This document shows, in pieces, positions 13,130 to 23,830 of a stretch of 64,000 nucleotides of DNA. Position numbers and translations under genes: made by a program. Each line of letters opens with the position of its first letter. The stretch's first letter is position 1. This DNA is from Thinopyrum elongatum (taxonomy: Eukaryota; Streptophyta; Magnoliopsida; Poales; Poaceae). The DNA is taken from positions 50,664,749 to 50,728,748 of the forward strand of contig CM022298.1 of the NCBI GenBank assembly GCA_011799875.1, given 5' to 3'. The notes beneath the pieces are model-generated. The model did not search any database. It worked only from the letters and a program-made list of their open reading frames with translations, and was not told where the DNA came from.

Positions 13130-13379
13130 ACGGACGAAGGAGAGGTAGTAGGATCTACGCCACCATAAAACTTGTAAAAAGGCATACAATAATCAGCGCT
13201 GGGGACGGTCCTACTAATAGTACACAGTACTATGTACGACCCTCACTGATTGCATGATATTGGTGTGTTAAATATGTAGTTTGATGTGGGGACAAAGAAA
13301 TAGACACGATAACCTACAAGAGAGTTCCAATCTGAATCTGTCACGATAACCTACTGTTTTGACAAGTCTCAAGAGCATT

Positions 13380-14200
13380 GTGAAAGTTGTGCATGCATAT
13401 CGATCGAGAAAGGCTATTTCTCCTCATTTTTTCTCTGGGAAAAATGCATGCCTGCACCGGGCAGCTTTCATTGGTCCACGCGGGGGTTGGACCCATGATA
13501 ACACCAGATTTGTTTTTTCCACAGATGCCAACCACAACCCATGCACAGTCTCCTAGCGTGTGGCTTCACGGTAGCGGACTGGTTCTGGTGGCAAGTGACC
13601 TAAGGAGGCGACCACCGGTGGCAAAGATGATAGCAGCGGTTGTGGTGGAGGCCCGTGCCCCAGCAAATTATAGCCGACGCCAAGACTTTTTGTATGTGTG
13701 CCAAGGCACCTCTCCTCTATTCATGTTTGTGGATTTTAATAGCTCTCCTATCTATCCGGAAATGATCTTCTATCTTTACTGTCTGTGTTCTTTACTTATC
13801 TTTGGATTGTTTTTTAAATCGTTGTGTCATTAGAAATTCAGTGGTCGCACCCCTGTGAGCAAGTTTTTGCCGGGTTGGATAGGTGGAGTGAAACAAAGCT
13901 ACGAAGGAGAAAAATTAGCCAAAGAAGTTACGAAGAGCATTACTGAAGCGGGAGGAGGACAAAATGGTTGAGGCTCGTCCACTCGCAGATTTCGATATGA
14001 TCAGGCATGGAGTGGTCGGTGTCTCTGTACTTAGCAAGGCAGCAGTCCGGTGGAGCGATGAGTATATCAAAAAACAAAACTATTATTTCCAAAATAACTT
14101 TTTTAAAGCATGGATGTTTTTAGGCCATAATATATATGTGCCATTCTTTTCGCAATATTTTGCATGCAATTGAACATATATGTAACTAAAATCCATGATT
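13380..14200. repeat. copy 1 of a triplicated segment upstream of the terpene synthase
   Basis: Shared, diverged landmarks are a block around CAGCTTTCATTGGTCCA (13460), GGACTGGTTCTGGTGGCAAG (13577) and a tail GATTTCGATATGATCAGGCA (13989) leading into TATCAAAAAACAAAACTATT. These recur in order in copy 2, and the last part recurs in copy 3. No protein domain is recognised in any copy. Confidence 0.6.
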
Positions 14201-14394
14201 TATTTTTCTCAAAGAGTTACATAAGTTGGAGGTCACTAAACTTGAGTCAAAAGCACTCTACGTTCTGGTACTTTGGAATATACTCGTTACGGCCATTAAA
14301 TAGGATATGGCATGATTATACGGACAGTGTTAGGCGTACACGGCTCGTATGACACTGGTTTGAGCAGTCCGCACCCTCCATGTAGGCTGCTCTG

Positions 14395-15079
14395 ATTGGC
14401 CGAGACTTGCATGGGGGTGTTCTCTGGGAAAATGCATGTGTTCACCAGGCAACTTTCATTGGTCCATGCGGAGGTGGAACCGATAGCATCATATCATATG
14501 CAAACGAGAGAGAATACATACCGCGCGGGTTCGTACGTACGTATATCTCGTAGCGTGTGGCTCCAAGACGGCGGACTGGTTCTGGTGACAAGTGACCTGA
14601 GCAAGGCGACCGCCGGCGGCGAAGACGACAGCAGCGGTGTGGTGGAGGCATGAGCCCTGGCACCTCTCGGGCTCGTGCGCTCGCGGATTTCAACGTGATC
14701 GCCTGGAGTCGCTGGAGTCTCTGTAGTAGGCAGGCAGCAGTCTGGTGGAGAACAGGGAGCACTAGTATAGTATCCGAGCATATCAAAAAACTAAATTATT
14801 GTTTCAAAAATACTTCCTTCGTGAAGAAATATAAGAGCGTTTAGATCACTATTTTTTACAGAGGGAGTAGCTTTTTAAGAGCTCAGATATTTTTAGCTCA
14901 TAACATATGTGCACTTCTTTCACAAAATTATGCGTGCAATTGAAGATATATGTTAGAAAAAATTCTGAATTTATTTTCTTTCAAACTAATTTTTCTGGTT
15001 TAACCGTTCATCGGGGAGACGAGAGCATATTTTCCCGAGAAACAAAATGACATCTCCTCTCACCATTTTCTTTTTTTTT
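14395..15079. repeat. copy 2 of the triplicated segment
   Basis: The part 14644-15079 is nearly identical to 15843-16276 and includes the same embedded 55-bp Stowaway remnant. The upstream part matches copy 1 more loosely. It abuts a TIR element at 15080. Confidence 0.7.
14813..14867. mobile_element. internally deleted Stowaway MITE
   Basis: TA-CTTCCTTCG ... ACAGAGGGAG-TA: both Stowaway-type ends and TA target bases are present, but only 55 bp remain. The GAGCGTTTAGATCACTA motif is typical of Triticeae Stowaway elements. Confidence 0.65.
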
Positions 15080-15842
15080 CAAGATGGCAACGGGGACAAA
15101 ATCCACCGGGTTTTGCTTGCCCAAACCCGTCCCCACAATAAAATCACAAGCCAGTCCCCGTCCCCGTCCCCGTCCCCGTGCACGGAGATAGTCTTTTGCC
15201 CGTCCCCTAAACCCGACGGGTTTTCTAAACTCACGGGGAACCCGTCCCCACGAGTAGTCAGTGAAAACTGCTGATTTTGAAAGAAAAATATGAGCATATT
15301 ACAGTAATAGCAGTCGCAAGAATCAGCATATTTAAGCAACAAACATAGCATATTTCAGCAGCAGCAACATAAGATAAATAGTGGCAACAAAGAATAGCAT
15401 TTCAGTAGCAAACATAGTATATTTCAGCAGCAAAAGCAGCATATTTCAGCAGCAAAACTTGAGCAAATTTCAGCACAATACAATAGTATGTTTCATCAAC
15501 CTTTCAGAAATAACAGTACCTAAAAGGAGCATATTTCAGCACAATACAACAGCCCATTTCAGCAACAAACATGAGCATATTTCAGCCATACATGGTTCAG
15601 CCAGTCGTGTTCGTGTATTTAGATGGGCCTCGAGGCTGGATCGGTAGATAGACGTATCCTGAGACGGGTATGTCGGGTTTTGGGTTCAGGTACTACTCAA
15701 ACGGGTTTGAGTCCGTGAAACATGCCGGGTTTTATAATGTGCCCATCAGTAGCCCCATGAGGTTAGAAAGATGTTCGTCCCCATCCCCTAATAGGGTAAA
15801 AACCCATAGGGACGCGGGTTTCGGGGGCCCGTTGCCATCTTG
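15080..15842. mobile_element. non-autonomous TIR transposon, probably hAT-like
   Basis: The 763-bp element begins CAAGATGGCAACGGG and ends with its exact reverse complement. Inside are iterated TCCCCG near 15157 and AGCATATTTCAGCA repeats (15290-15590). The GATGGCAACGGG terminus resembles plant hAT non-autonomous families. No 8-bp target duplication could be matched, because the flanks are two copies of the duplicated segment. Confidence 0.65.
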
Positions 15843-16276
15843 AGGTGGAGGCATGAGCCCTGGCACCTCTCGGGCTCGTGTGCTCGCGGATTTCAACGTG
15901 ATCGGGCCTGGAGTCGCTGGAGTCTCTGTAGTAGCGAAGCAGCAGTCTGGTGGAGAACAGGGAGCACCAATAGTATCCGAGTATATCAAAAAAACTAAAT
16001 TATTGTTTCAAAAATACTCCCTTCACAAAGAAATATAAGAGCGTTTAGATCACTATTTTTACAGAGGGAGTAGCTTTTTAAGAGCTCAGATATTTTTAGC
16101 TCATAACATATATGTCCTTTTTTCACAAAATTATGCGTGCAATTGAAAATATATGTCAAAAAATTCTGAATTTATTTTCTTTCAAACTAATTTTTATGGT
16201 TTAGCCGTTCATCAGAGACAAGAGCATATTTTCCCAAGAAACAAAATGACATCTCCTCTCATCGTTTTCATTTTTT
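15843..16276. repeat. copy 3 of the triplicated segment
   Basis: Near-identical to 14644-15079: same order of GGCATGAGCCCTGGCACCTC, GGAGTCGCTGGAGTCTCTGT, Stowaway remnant and the terminal T-run. Differences are a few substitutions and 1-3 base indels, so this duplication is younger than the split from copy 1. Confidence 0.7.
16017..16070. mobile_element. internally deleted Stowaway MITE (duplicate of 14813-14867)
   Basis: Same ends, same internal deletion and TA flanks as the remnant in copy 2. It was therefore copied with the segment rather than inserted twice. Confidence 0.65.
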
Positions 16277-16369
16277 TTTCCTTGCAGCGCTTCATGGAGT
16301 GGTGCCACATTATTTCCCAGTTTTTCTGAGCGAGACAAGCAATGTGTAAAGGAGGGCACACATATTTTT

Positions 16370-17107
16370 CTTTTTTTTAGACAACCTCGCTAAACTTTAT
16401 TATGCCGTCACCACATTTATAGGGACGAAAAGAAGGTTTCCGGGTTGGCCTAACCACACATGGCGGCCAACCCCTAAAGTAAGACCATGCTTAGCAAGAT
16501 TGTGAGCCTCAACATTCGAGGTTCGAAACTCATGACTAATGATACAGGAATGAAAACTAGACATATGATCTGTAATCTCATTAATCACCGCGCCGTAAGG
16601 AGACGCACTTCCACTTCTGATAGCATCAACTACTGTCTTGCAGTCCAAGACCACGAAGATCCGTTGAGAGTAGGTGTCATCTGCAAGAGCTAACGCCTCC
16701 CGAATTGCAAGTGCCTCGAGGGTAGGTGGGTCAACTATATAGGGGAAGAACAAAGTTGAAGCTCCAATGAACATCATGTCTTTGTCTCGACATATCGCCC
16801 CCACTGAACCGAACTCCCCACTCCTCGAAACTGCAGCGTTGACATTAATCTTTACATAGCTCGGCAGCGACGGGATCCAGTGGTTCGGTCTAGCCAAAGT
16901 AGTTCCTTGCACTGTCCCGGTAGTTCTCTGCAAAAATTGAACATCATTCAGAGTTCACAAAACCGTGCGTAGACCAGGGGCTCTGGAAAATATTCTCATG
17001 TATAGCTTTTAGTCAGGAGTTCCAGATCGCCCAAAGAGTGATGATCATCCTTGTAAATTCTATATGGGAGAGGGACTCACTCATAGTTCTATGGGCCATG
17101 CTGGGCT
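16370..17107 (-). pseudogene. LINE-derived fragment with RNase H-like (RVT_3) domain
   Basis: An open frame at 16933-16400 (177 aa) carries a type-I RNase H fold typical of plant LINEs and LINE-derived proteins: INVNAAV, EALAIREALALAD, LDCKTVVDAI and a C-terminal NVEAHNLAKHGL. The first catalytic Asp of the usual INVDAAV is Asn here. Upstream, MAHRTMSESLSH ... LWAIWNS near 17107-17030 matches the linker that normally precedes the domain, but it is cut by a TGA and a frameshift. On the coding strand, sequence below the stop ends in AATAAAGTTT and an A-rich tail near 16372, as in a retroposed copy. The ORF itself could still be translated, but I read the locus as a decayed retroelement. Confidence 0.7.
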
Positions 17108-17109
17108 AA

Positions 17110-18960
17110 ACATGGGCTGCTAGTTGGTGGAAACGTTGATGCATAGTTGTCCACATATATATAGAAAAGATGAGATAGAGGAGGGAGGTGAGCAACAAGT
17201 TGGAGGGTACCCCGTGGGGGCATTTTTTTAGCGCGTGAGCGCCCCAGTGTACCATGTAGCGCATCCCAGTGCCGCTACATGTCACGCATCAGGATTTTTT
17301 TTTCTTCTATTTTAGAATTTTTTGGTCTTTGTTTTTTTTTTACTTTTTACTTTTTTTTGGTTTCTTCCTTTTTTGCTGTTTTGAATGTGGAACAGTCATG
17401 TTTCCACGTGAAAGCATAGTTGTGCTTCTCGCGTGAAAGCATAATTGTGCTACCCCAAAAAGTGAAGCACAGATGTGCGTTCGTCTGAAGCACAGTTGTA
17501 CTTCTATGCTTCCACAAAAAGTGGAGCGCAGTTGTGCTATAGTTGTGCTTCCGCATGAAGCTCAATTGTACTTCTCATGTGAAAATTATAATTGTGGTTC
17601 CCCATTAGTAAAGCACAATTTTACTACGGTTTTTTATGTACGGCTATGTACGATTTTGAACCACATGTTAGTACAGTTTTGAATCACAAAATTTGCCCCA
17701 AAAAGGTGGTCCAAACTTATCAATTTGGTAGGAAAACAATAGCAAAAACAGTTCTTGATTTGAATACAGTCAAGAGATAATTCATTGTGAAAATCGAATC
17801 TATGAAAAAAGCACAAATAAACCCGCCCATCTCTTCTATGCATAGAAAGAAATCCCACTAAAACTCCACAATGACGAGAAATGGCGCAATGCAATGCGCC
17901 ATTTATCACCACCAAAGGAGATGGGAGTGACCGTTGCAAGAGGTAACCCTTAATTAGTGATTTCGTAGAGGAAGGGAGGAACAACATGAAACCGTAGTGA
18001 CTCACATGGCCGACCCATTTGGCACATGGAAAAGGCAAAATATATGTGCTAATGGGTCATGCCAATAGATGACCATTTAACAAGTGCTTAAAGTGGCGCT
18101 GCTTTCCCTCTCGCGGGAGATATTTCTTACCCGTACTGATTTTTAGGATAGCCACACCTTCGGCCTTGGTTGTGGCTCGACTTAGTGGGTCGGGCCAATA
18201 GAGCGGTTTTGGGGAGCTTCTATGGGTCGGTTTGATCCGGTTTTAGAAGCTTTCATGCCTTGTTTTCATTGTGTGTTTTTCTTTTTGGTTTTTATTATTT
18301 TCATTGGTTTTCTTTAGTTTTTTATTTTCCTTTTTCTCAATACATGCCTACTTTTTTATTATATTTTAAAAAAAAATTATACATATGGAACATTTTTCAA
18401 ATACATAATTAACATTTTTTTAAATAGTGTATTTAATTTTTAAATATGCACTAAACAATTTTACATGTTGAAACATTTTTTTAATGATACTAAACATTTT
18501 TATAGTACATGGACATTTTCTAGATTTTTATAAACAATTTAAAAAATGTCATAAACATATTTGTGAAATGCATGATCACTTTTAAAAAAAATCATCCTTT
18601 TGTCGGTGGTATGAAACTTATTTTAACTATACCAATATTTAGTTACATTGTATAAACATATCTTTTGAATGTCAACTGCATTTTAAAAAATGTATGTCAG
18701 CATTTTTTAAATGTAACAAAAAACACTTTAATGCTATCAACTTTTTCAATACTATGCTAACAGAAAATTACACCGTGTTAACATTTTCAAATTCATGAAT
18801 TTTAAAATTTAAAGTATGTTTATACTTTTGGAATATATGTATTTAGAGTATTTTTCAAAAATATGAACAAAAAAACCGAATGAATGAAAAAAGAGAGAAG
18901 GAAAACGAAATTATATGCAGGAAGCTTGGGCCAGCCCAATAGTAGTGCTTCAGGGTTGCT
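17110..18960. repeat. tandem TE-like unit, copy A
   Basis: Landmarks in order: a CACGTGAAAGCATAGTTGTG-type direct-repeat block (17405-17600), CCACCAAAGGAGATGGGAGT (17910), GGCAAAATATATGTGCTAAT (18032), CCCTCTCGCGGGAGATATTT (18105), then AT-rich ACATTTTT iterations. The same order recurs in copy B about 1.35 kb downstream. Unclassified DNA transposon or satellite-like unit; no protein. Confidence 0.55.
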
Positions 18961-20340
18961 TTAAGTGACATATAGCCTGGCCCCTTCCCCTTGGCTTAAA
19001 GAGGGAGCAAATAGTAAGAGGGTACATTTTAGGTGGGCTTCCTAGAGGTTACTTATGGGTGTGTTCCAACGCACCACGTGGTGCGCCCTAGCGCTGATAC
19101 GTGCCGCACGCTGGACGCTTCCCATCGAGGCACTTTTTTCTGGGTCTTTTTTGTTTCCAGCCTTTTTTTTTTGCCCTAGCACCGGACGTGCCTCACTAAA
19201 ACTCTATAATTGCGACAAGTAGCACACATGCAATGTACCACTTATCACCACCAGAGGAGATGGGAGACACCTTTGCAAAAGGTACCCCTTAATTTGTTGT
19301 TTCGTAGAGGGAGGGAGGAACAACATGAAACCATATAGCCTCACATATCCGGCCCATTTAGCCCATGGAAAAGGCAAAATATATGTGCTAATGGGTCGTG
19401 CCAATAGCTGGCCATTTAAACGGTGCTTAAAGCGGCGCAGCCTTCCCTCTCGCGGGAGATATTTCTCACTCGTACTGATTTTTAGGATAGCCTCACCTCT
19501 GGCGCTTGGTTGTGGCTCGACATAGTTGGCCAGGTTAGTAGAGCGGTTTCGGGAAACTTCAACGGACCGGTTCAATGCGGTATTAGAAGCTTTTGTGCCA
19601 TTTTTTGTGTGTTTCTCTTTTTGGTTTTCTTTTGCTTTTTCTTTTTCTTTTTCACCATACAGGTCTACTTTTTTTAACCCACATTGTACATTTTTCTTTT
19701 TTTGCGCGGGGTACATTGTATATTTTTCTAATACTTACGAAACATAACACGTTGAACATTTTTCAAATAACGAATGCACATTGTTTTCGAATACATGTTT
19801 TTAACATTTTTCTAATATGCGTTAAACATTTTTCAATACACGTTGAAATATTTTTCTGAATGATATGAAACAATTTTTTGAGCTACGTGAACATTTTTGT
19901 ACATTTGTATAAACTTTTTTAGAAAATTACGAACATATTTTTTAAACGCGTAATGCTTTATTCATTTTTTTGAGAAGTACATAACATTTGTTAACTACAT
20001 ACCATTTTTACATTGTATAAACATTAAAAAAATGTCACTTGCATTGTTTTTAATGTATGGAAATACTTTTGAAATATTACAATATACTTTTTTTAATGCT
20101 ATCAACTTTTTTAAAACTATGCTAACAAAAAATTATATTGCATCAATAGTTTCAAATTTGAGGCTTTTAATTTTTTAATGTAAATTAAAATTTTCTAAAT
20201 ATACGTATTTAGAGTATTTTCAAAAATATGAATAAAGAAAATAGAGAAACCAAACAATGAAAAAAGAGAGAAGAAAATCAAACTAACATGCAGGAAGCTA
20301 CTTGGACTAGCCCAATATTAGCGCCGGGAGGGTAGCGCTT
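18961..20340. repeat. tandem TE-like unit, copy B
   Basis: Repeats the copy A landmarks (CACCAGAGGAGATGGGAG near 19249, GGCAAAATATATGTGCTAAT near 19373, CCCTCTCGCGGGAGATATTT near 19444) and ends in the same AT-rich tract. It starts with GTGACATATAGCC followed by a conserved ACATTTTAGGTGGGCT block. Confidence 0.55.
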
Positions 20341-20686
20341 GAGACGAGAGCTCCTTCGGGGTTGCTATAAGTGACATATGGCCTCACCCCTCCCCCCTCG
20401 CTTAAAACAGGGAGCAACTAGTTAGAGGGTACATTTTAGGCGGGCTACCAAGAGGTTACTTATGGACGCGTTCCAGCGCTCCACATGGTACGCCCTACCG
20501 CCGGTACTTGTCGCGCGCTGGACGCTTTCATCAAGGCATTTTTTCTAGGTCTTTTTGTTACTAGTTTTTTTTTCTCTTTTTATGTTACGATTTTGTCTTT
20601 CAGGAGCGTGAGTTTGTTAACCATGGAGGACGTGTGCTTCACGCGGAAGCACGGATGTGATGTGTGCTCCGACATGGAGCACAAGT

Positions 20687-22064
20687 CACTACTAGAAAAA
20701 ATCTTATAGGTGGAGACTTAACAGTAGCGCGGGCTAGAGGTAGGCACTGCTGCTAAACGGTCGCCATCGTACCCACTAGGCTAGGTATAGTAGCAGCGTG
20801 GTTTACAAGACACGCGCTAATAGCAGTAGCGGGTGGTACAGACCCGTGTTACTGCTACTGCTAAGCCGGCGTTATCCTCTTCCTCTCCTCCTGACTCTCC
20901 CTCTCCTCACTCACTAACTCTCCCTCTCTCACCGTCGCGACCCTGCTCCTCCCGCCGTCGCCGCATTGTCGCCGTCCTCCGAGCCCCGGCGCCATCCGTG
21001 AGCTCCTCCCCTGCCTCGCCGTCCCTCGAGCCCCGGCGCCCCGCGACCTCCTTCTCCTCCACGCCTCCGCCGACGCCCTAGGTAAACTAAATTGCTAACT
21101 ATATATGTTACTATTATGTTGTTCAACAGAAGCTCCCAAAGGAGGTTTGTGCCTGACATGATGCTTACCGAATGTCATATGTATATGTTTAGCTTACGAC
21201 TGTTTTCGCCGATGGCTTACCAAAGTGCATACTCTATTTCTTTGAAAGATGCAAGGCTCAATATCAAAGAATAGAGCAAACTAATGAATGCGCGCACGCA
21301 ACTGATTGGAGACAATATGCATGTGCGCAAGCCAGAAGTTGACGACATGTGGATCTCCATTCTCCATTTTGAAGATGGACCGGTTTACCTGTTTTATGCT
21401 ATTTTATCTAAGAGAGAGGAGTAGGTCCTAGGTAGTAAGAAAAATTAGCTAGTGTTGATTATGACTATGATGATGAGGAGGAGTTGTTATTAAGATGATG
21501 ATGATGAGTTATGTGCTACAATGTGTTGGAATGATGAGTTGTTATATGACTCATAGATGATGATGACGAGGAGTTGTTATGATGATGAGGAGTTGTTATA
21601 TGACTATGATGATGATGAGTTGTTATTATTATTATGATGATGATGAGTTGTTATTATGATGATCATCGTCCTACTAATCCAACTTGGTCACTTTGGATCC
21701 ATCCACTTGAATCTAATCCATATTTCTTTCACTAATGATATAATAACTCATCATAATCATAATGATATAACAATCTCTAAATTGCTACTGTATGAAAACT
21801 TGTATAACGGTGTATAAATACAGTATAAAACAAAAAAAAAATGGAATACAGAAGAATAGTAGTATTGCAGGATTAGGGCGCGCTGCTAGTAATTAGCAGT
21901 AGCGTTTGCTGGAACACGCGCTACTGCTAACTGAATTAGCAGTAGCGGGGGCTTAACCAGCGCTACTGCCAAAAGTTAGCCGTAGCGTCGTAGCAGTAGC
22001 ACTGGCACCCGCGCTACTGCTACGACTTTATCCCGCGCTACTACTAGGGTTTTTCCTAGTAGTG
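20687..22064. mobile_element. non-autonomous CACTA (En/Spm-type) transposon, 1378 bp
   Basis: It begins CACTACTAGAAAAAATCTTA and ends CCTAGTAGTG, inverted termini of CACTA type, flanked by a perfect 3-bp target duplication AGT (20684-20686 and 22065-22067). Subterminal regions repeat GCAGTAGCG in both orientations, as expected of transposase-binding motifs. The interior has a GC-rich exon-like stretch (20870-21080, followed by a possible GTAAAC donor) and GAT-rich short repeats at 21450-21665. No transposase is encoded, so mobility would need a partner element. Confidence 0.9.
21450..21665. repeat. GATGATGAG-rich minisatellite inside the CACTA element
   Basis: Iterations of GATGATGATGAG with GTTGTTAT spacers, irregular in period. 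A similar but shorter GATGATGAT tract occurs near 60860 in the leader of the large CACTA. Confidence 0.6.
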
Positions 22065-22480
22065 AGTGTGCTTCCAGGTGAAACACATGTGAGCTTCCAT
22101 CCCCCACCCGCAGGATGACAAGTTAGTTTCACGTGGAAGCACGAGTTAGTACAATTTAGAAGCACAAGCTAGTTCACTTTAGGAACACAATTTTCTCCCC
22201 AAAAAAGTTCGTCGAAACCTGTTTCATTGGATCTTGTTTTTAAGATCTCAAAGCGAGAAACACAACAGAAAAAAATAGCTCATAATTTAAACGCACGGTT
22301 GAAGAAATATATCATTTAAAAAATGGATATATGAAAAAACAAAACACAAACAAAACCACCCATCCCTCCTGTGTGTGGGAAAAAATTCGATCAAAACTAG
22401 CAGGTTCAGAAAAAATGGCACACATCCCGTCACCATGAGAGAAGATGTGAGTGACCTTTGTAAAGAATACCCCTAAAGGA

Positions 22481-23830
22481 TCCCCGTCAATAAAAAAAGC
22501 CTAAACATGAGGAGGAGTGTTGAAATATATTATCGCTATATGCGAAACACCCACAGCCTACTGCCGCCCCACTACCGTTGATGCGAAAAAGTCCATGCTG
22601 ACCCAGCGGTATAGACCACGGCACTGGAGAGCAGAAGTACCGTAGGAGCGGTACTACTACTGCCAAGCACGGTACTATCGCTGTCCTGAGCGGTACTACG
22701 GCTGGGAAGCCTCAGACAGCCCCAACAAAATAACAGTAGGAACTCCAAGTTGCCGGGAGGAAAAGTGGGTGCAAAAGGAAACGTGTACGTGTTGATTTCA
22801 GCCTAACCTTTCCACTGCGGACCCTTTCTTAATAGTACAGATTTCCTACGACTCAAATACCACCGAAAACAAATCGTCGGAAAATAACCGTCTTCACTCT
22901 AGATCACCGAAGGGTAGAAACCATTTTGTGTCATCTAATATAATCTCTGAGGTACTCAATGCACACGGTTAGTCCGCAAAGCGCATTGTCATCAATCACC
23001 AAAATCACTAAGGGAGAAATATGCCTTAACAACGGCATTGGAGGGCACAAATTGTTCAGATAGTTCGGTTCGGACGTTTATGGGCGGTTTGACGTATAAC
23101 GTTGGAGATGCCCTTAGACTCAGAACAACAGATGCAGGCTTATTCTAGGACCCTGGGGAATATGTGCTAATTAAGGAGGATGTCAATTGCGGATGGTTTT
23201 CATGGTATTTTTAGTTGTAGGGAGGTGACAATTTCTTTATAGCAGGATAATTTCAAGGTAGAGAAGGCAATTTCTTTTTTTTAAATGCCATCATTTGATC
23301 GATCAAACGGCATTCCCTGAGAGTTTCTTCCAAGCGAACGTTCACTACTTAGCATTACCGTTGATCTAACTTTTTCTTTTTTCTTTTTGAGCAACTCCGT
23401 TGATCTAACTAGAGCACATTCGGCCAGGCAACCAGCCCAACGTGTAAAAGAGCCCATCCGGCTGGAGCACTACTGATCCGGCAGGACCGCAGCCAGAAGA
23501 ACTAGCCCGTGGCTGGTGACGGCTGAGGCGAGCCTGCGGGCATGGAACCGCGCGGTGCCGCAGCGGCTGGCCAGGCACGGCCGTCCGTCCCGGCTGACCG
23601 GCGAACCGCACGCGCTGCGCAGTTGTACGTGATTAACGTGGGCAAACAAATATGGTGTGTCAATAGTGTCAACTCTTTTGTACATCTGTGTCTGAATTCT
23701 GTCATTTGCATCTCTCTGTAACTATTCTATAATTTTCAGTAAGAAAGAACATCAAAAAAATATTTACAAATATACAGGGGGAAAAAATGAAGAGATTAAA
23801 TATGAAAAAATTGGTGCAACTGCACTCCCC
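22481..23830. other. intergenic between the repeat block and the ABC transporter 3' end
   Basis: No gene is recognised. A GCGGTACTAC-type short repeat occurs at 22640-22700. The overlapping Arg/Pro-rich ORFs at 23400-23700 are compositional. Bases near 23760-23830 are the 3'-UTR side of the minus-strand transporter. Confidence 0.4.

Larger units (their letters stand above)
20341..22480. repeat. tandem TE-like unit, copy C (interrupted by a CACTA element)
   Basis: Starts with the same GTGACATATGGCC / ACATTTTAGGCGGGCT block as copy B. It is split at 20686/22065 by a CACTA insertion and resumes with the GTGTGCTTCCAGGTGAA type block seen in copy A. It fades out after TGAGTGACCTTTGTAAAGAA near 22450. 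Confidence 0.5.

Noticed and set aside
12886..13185. Upstream in-frame ATG at 13185 for the terpene synthase
   Set aside because: It lies above the TATA box at 13122-13129 and the extra 64 residues do not look like a transit peptide or family sequence. The ORF also reads past the exon 1 donor.
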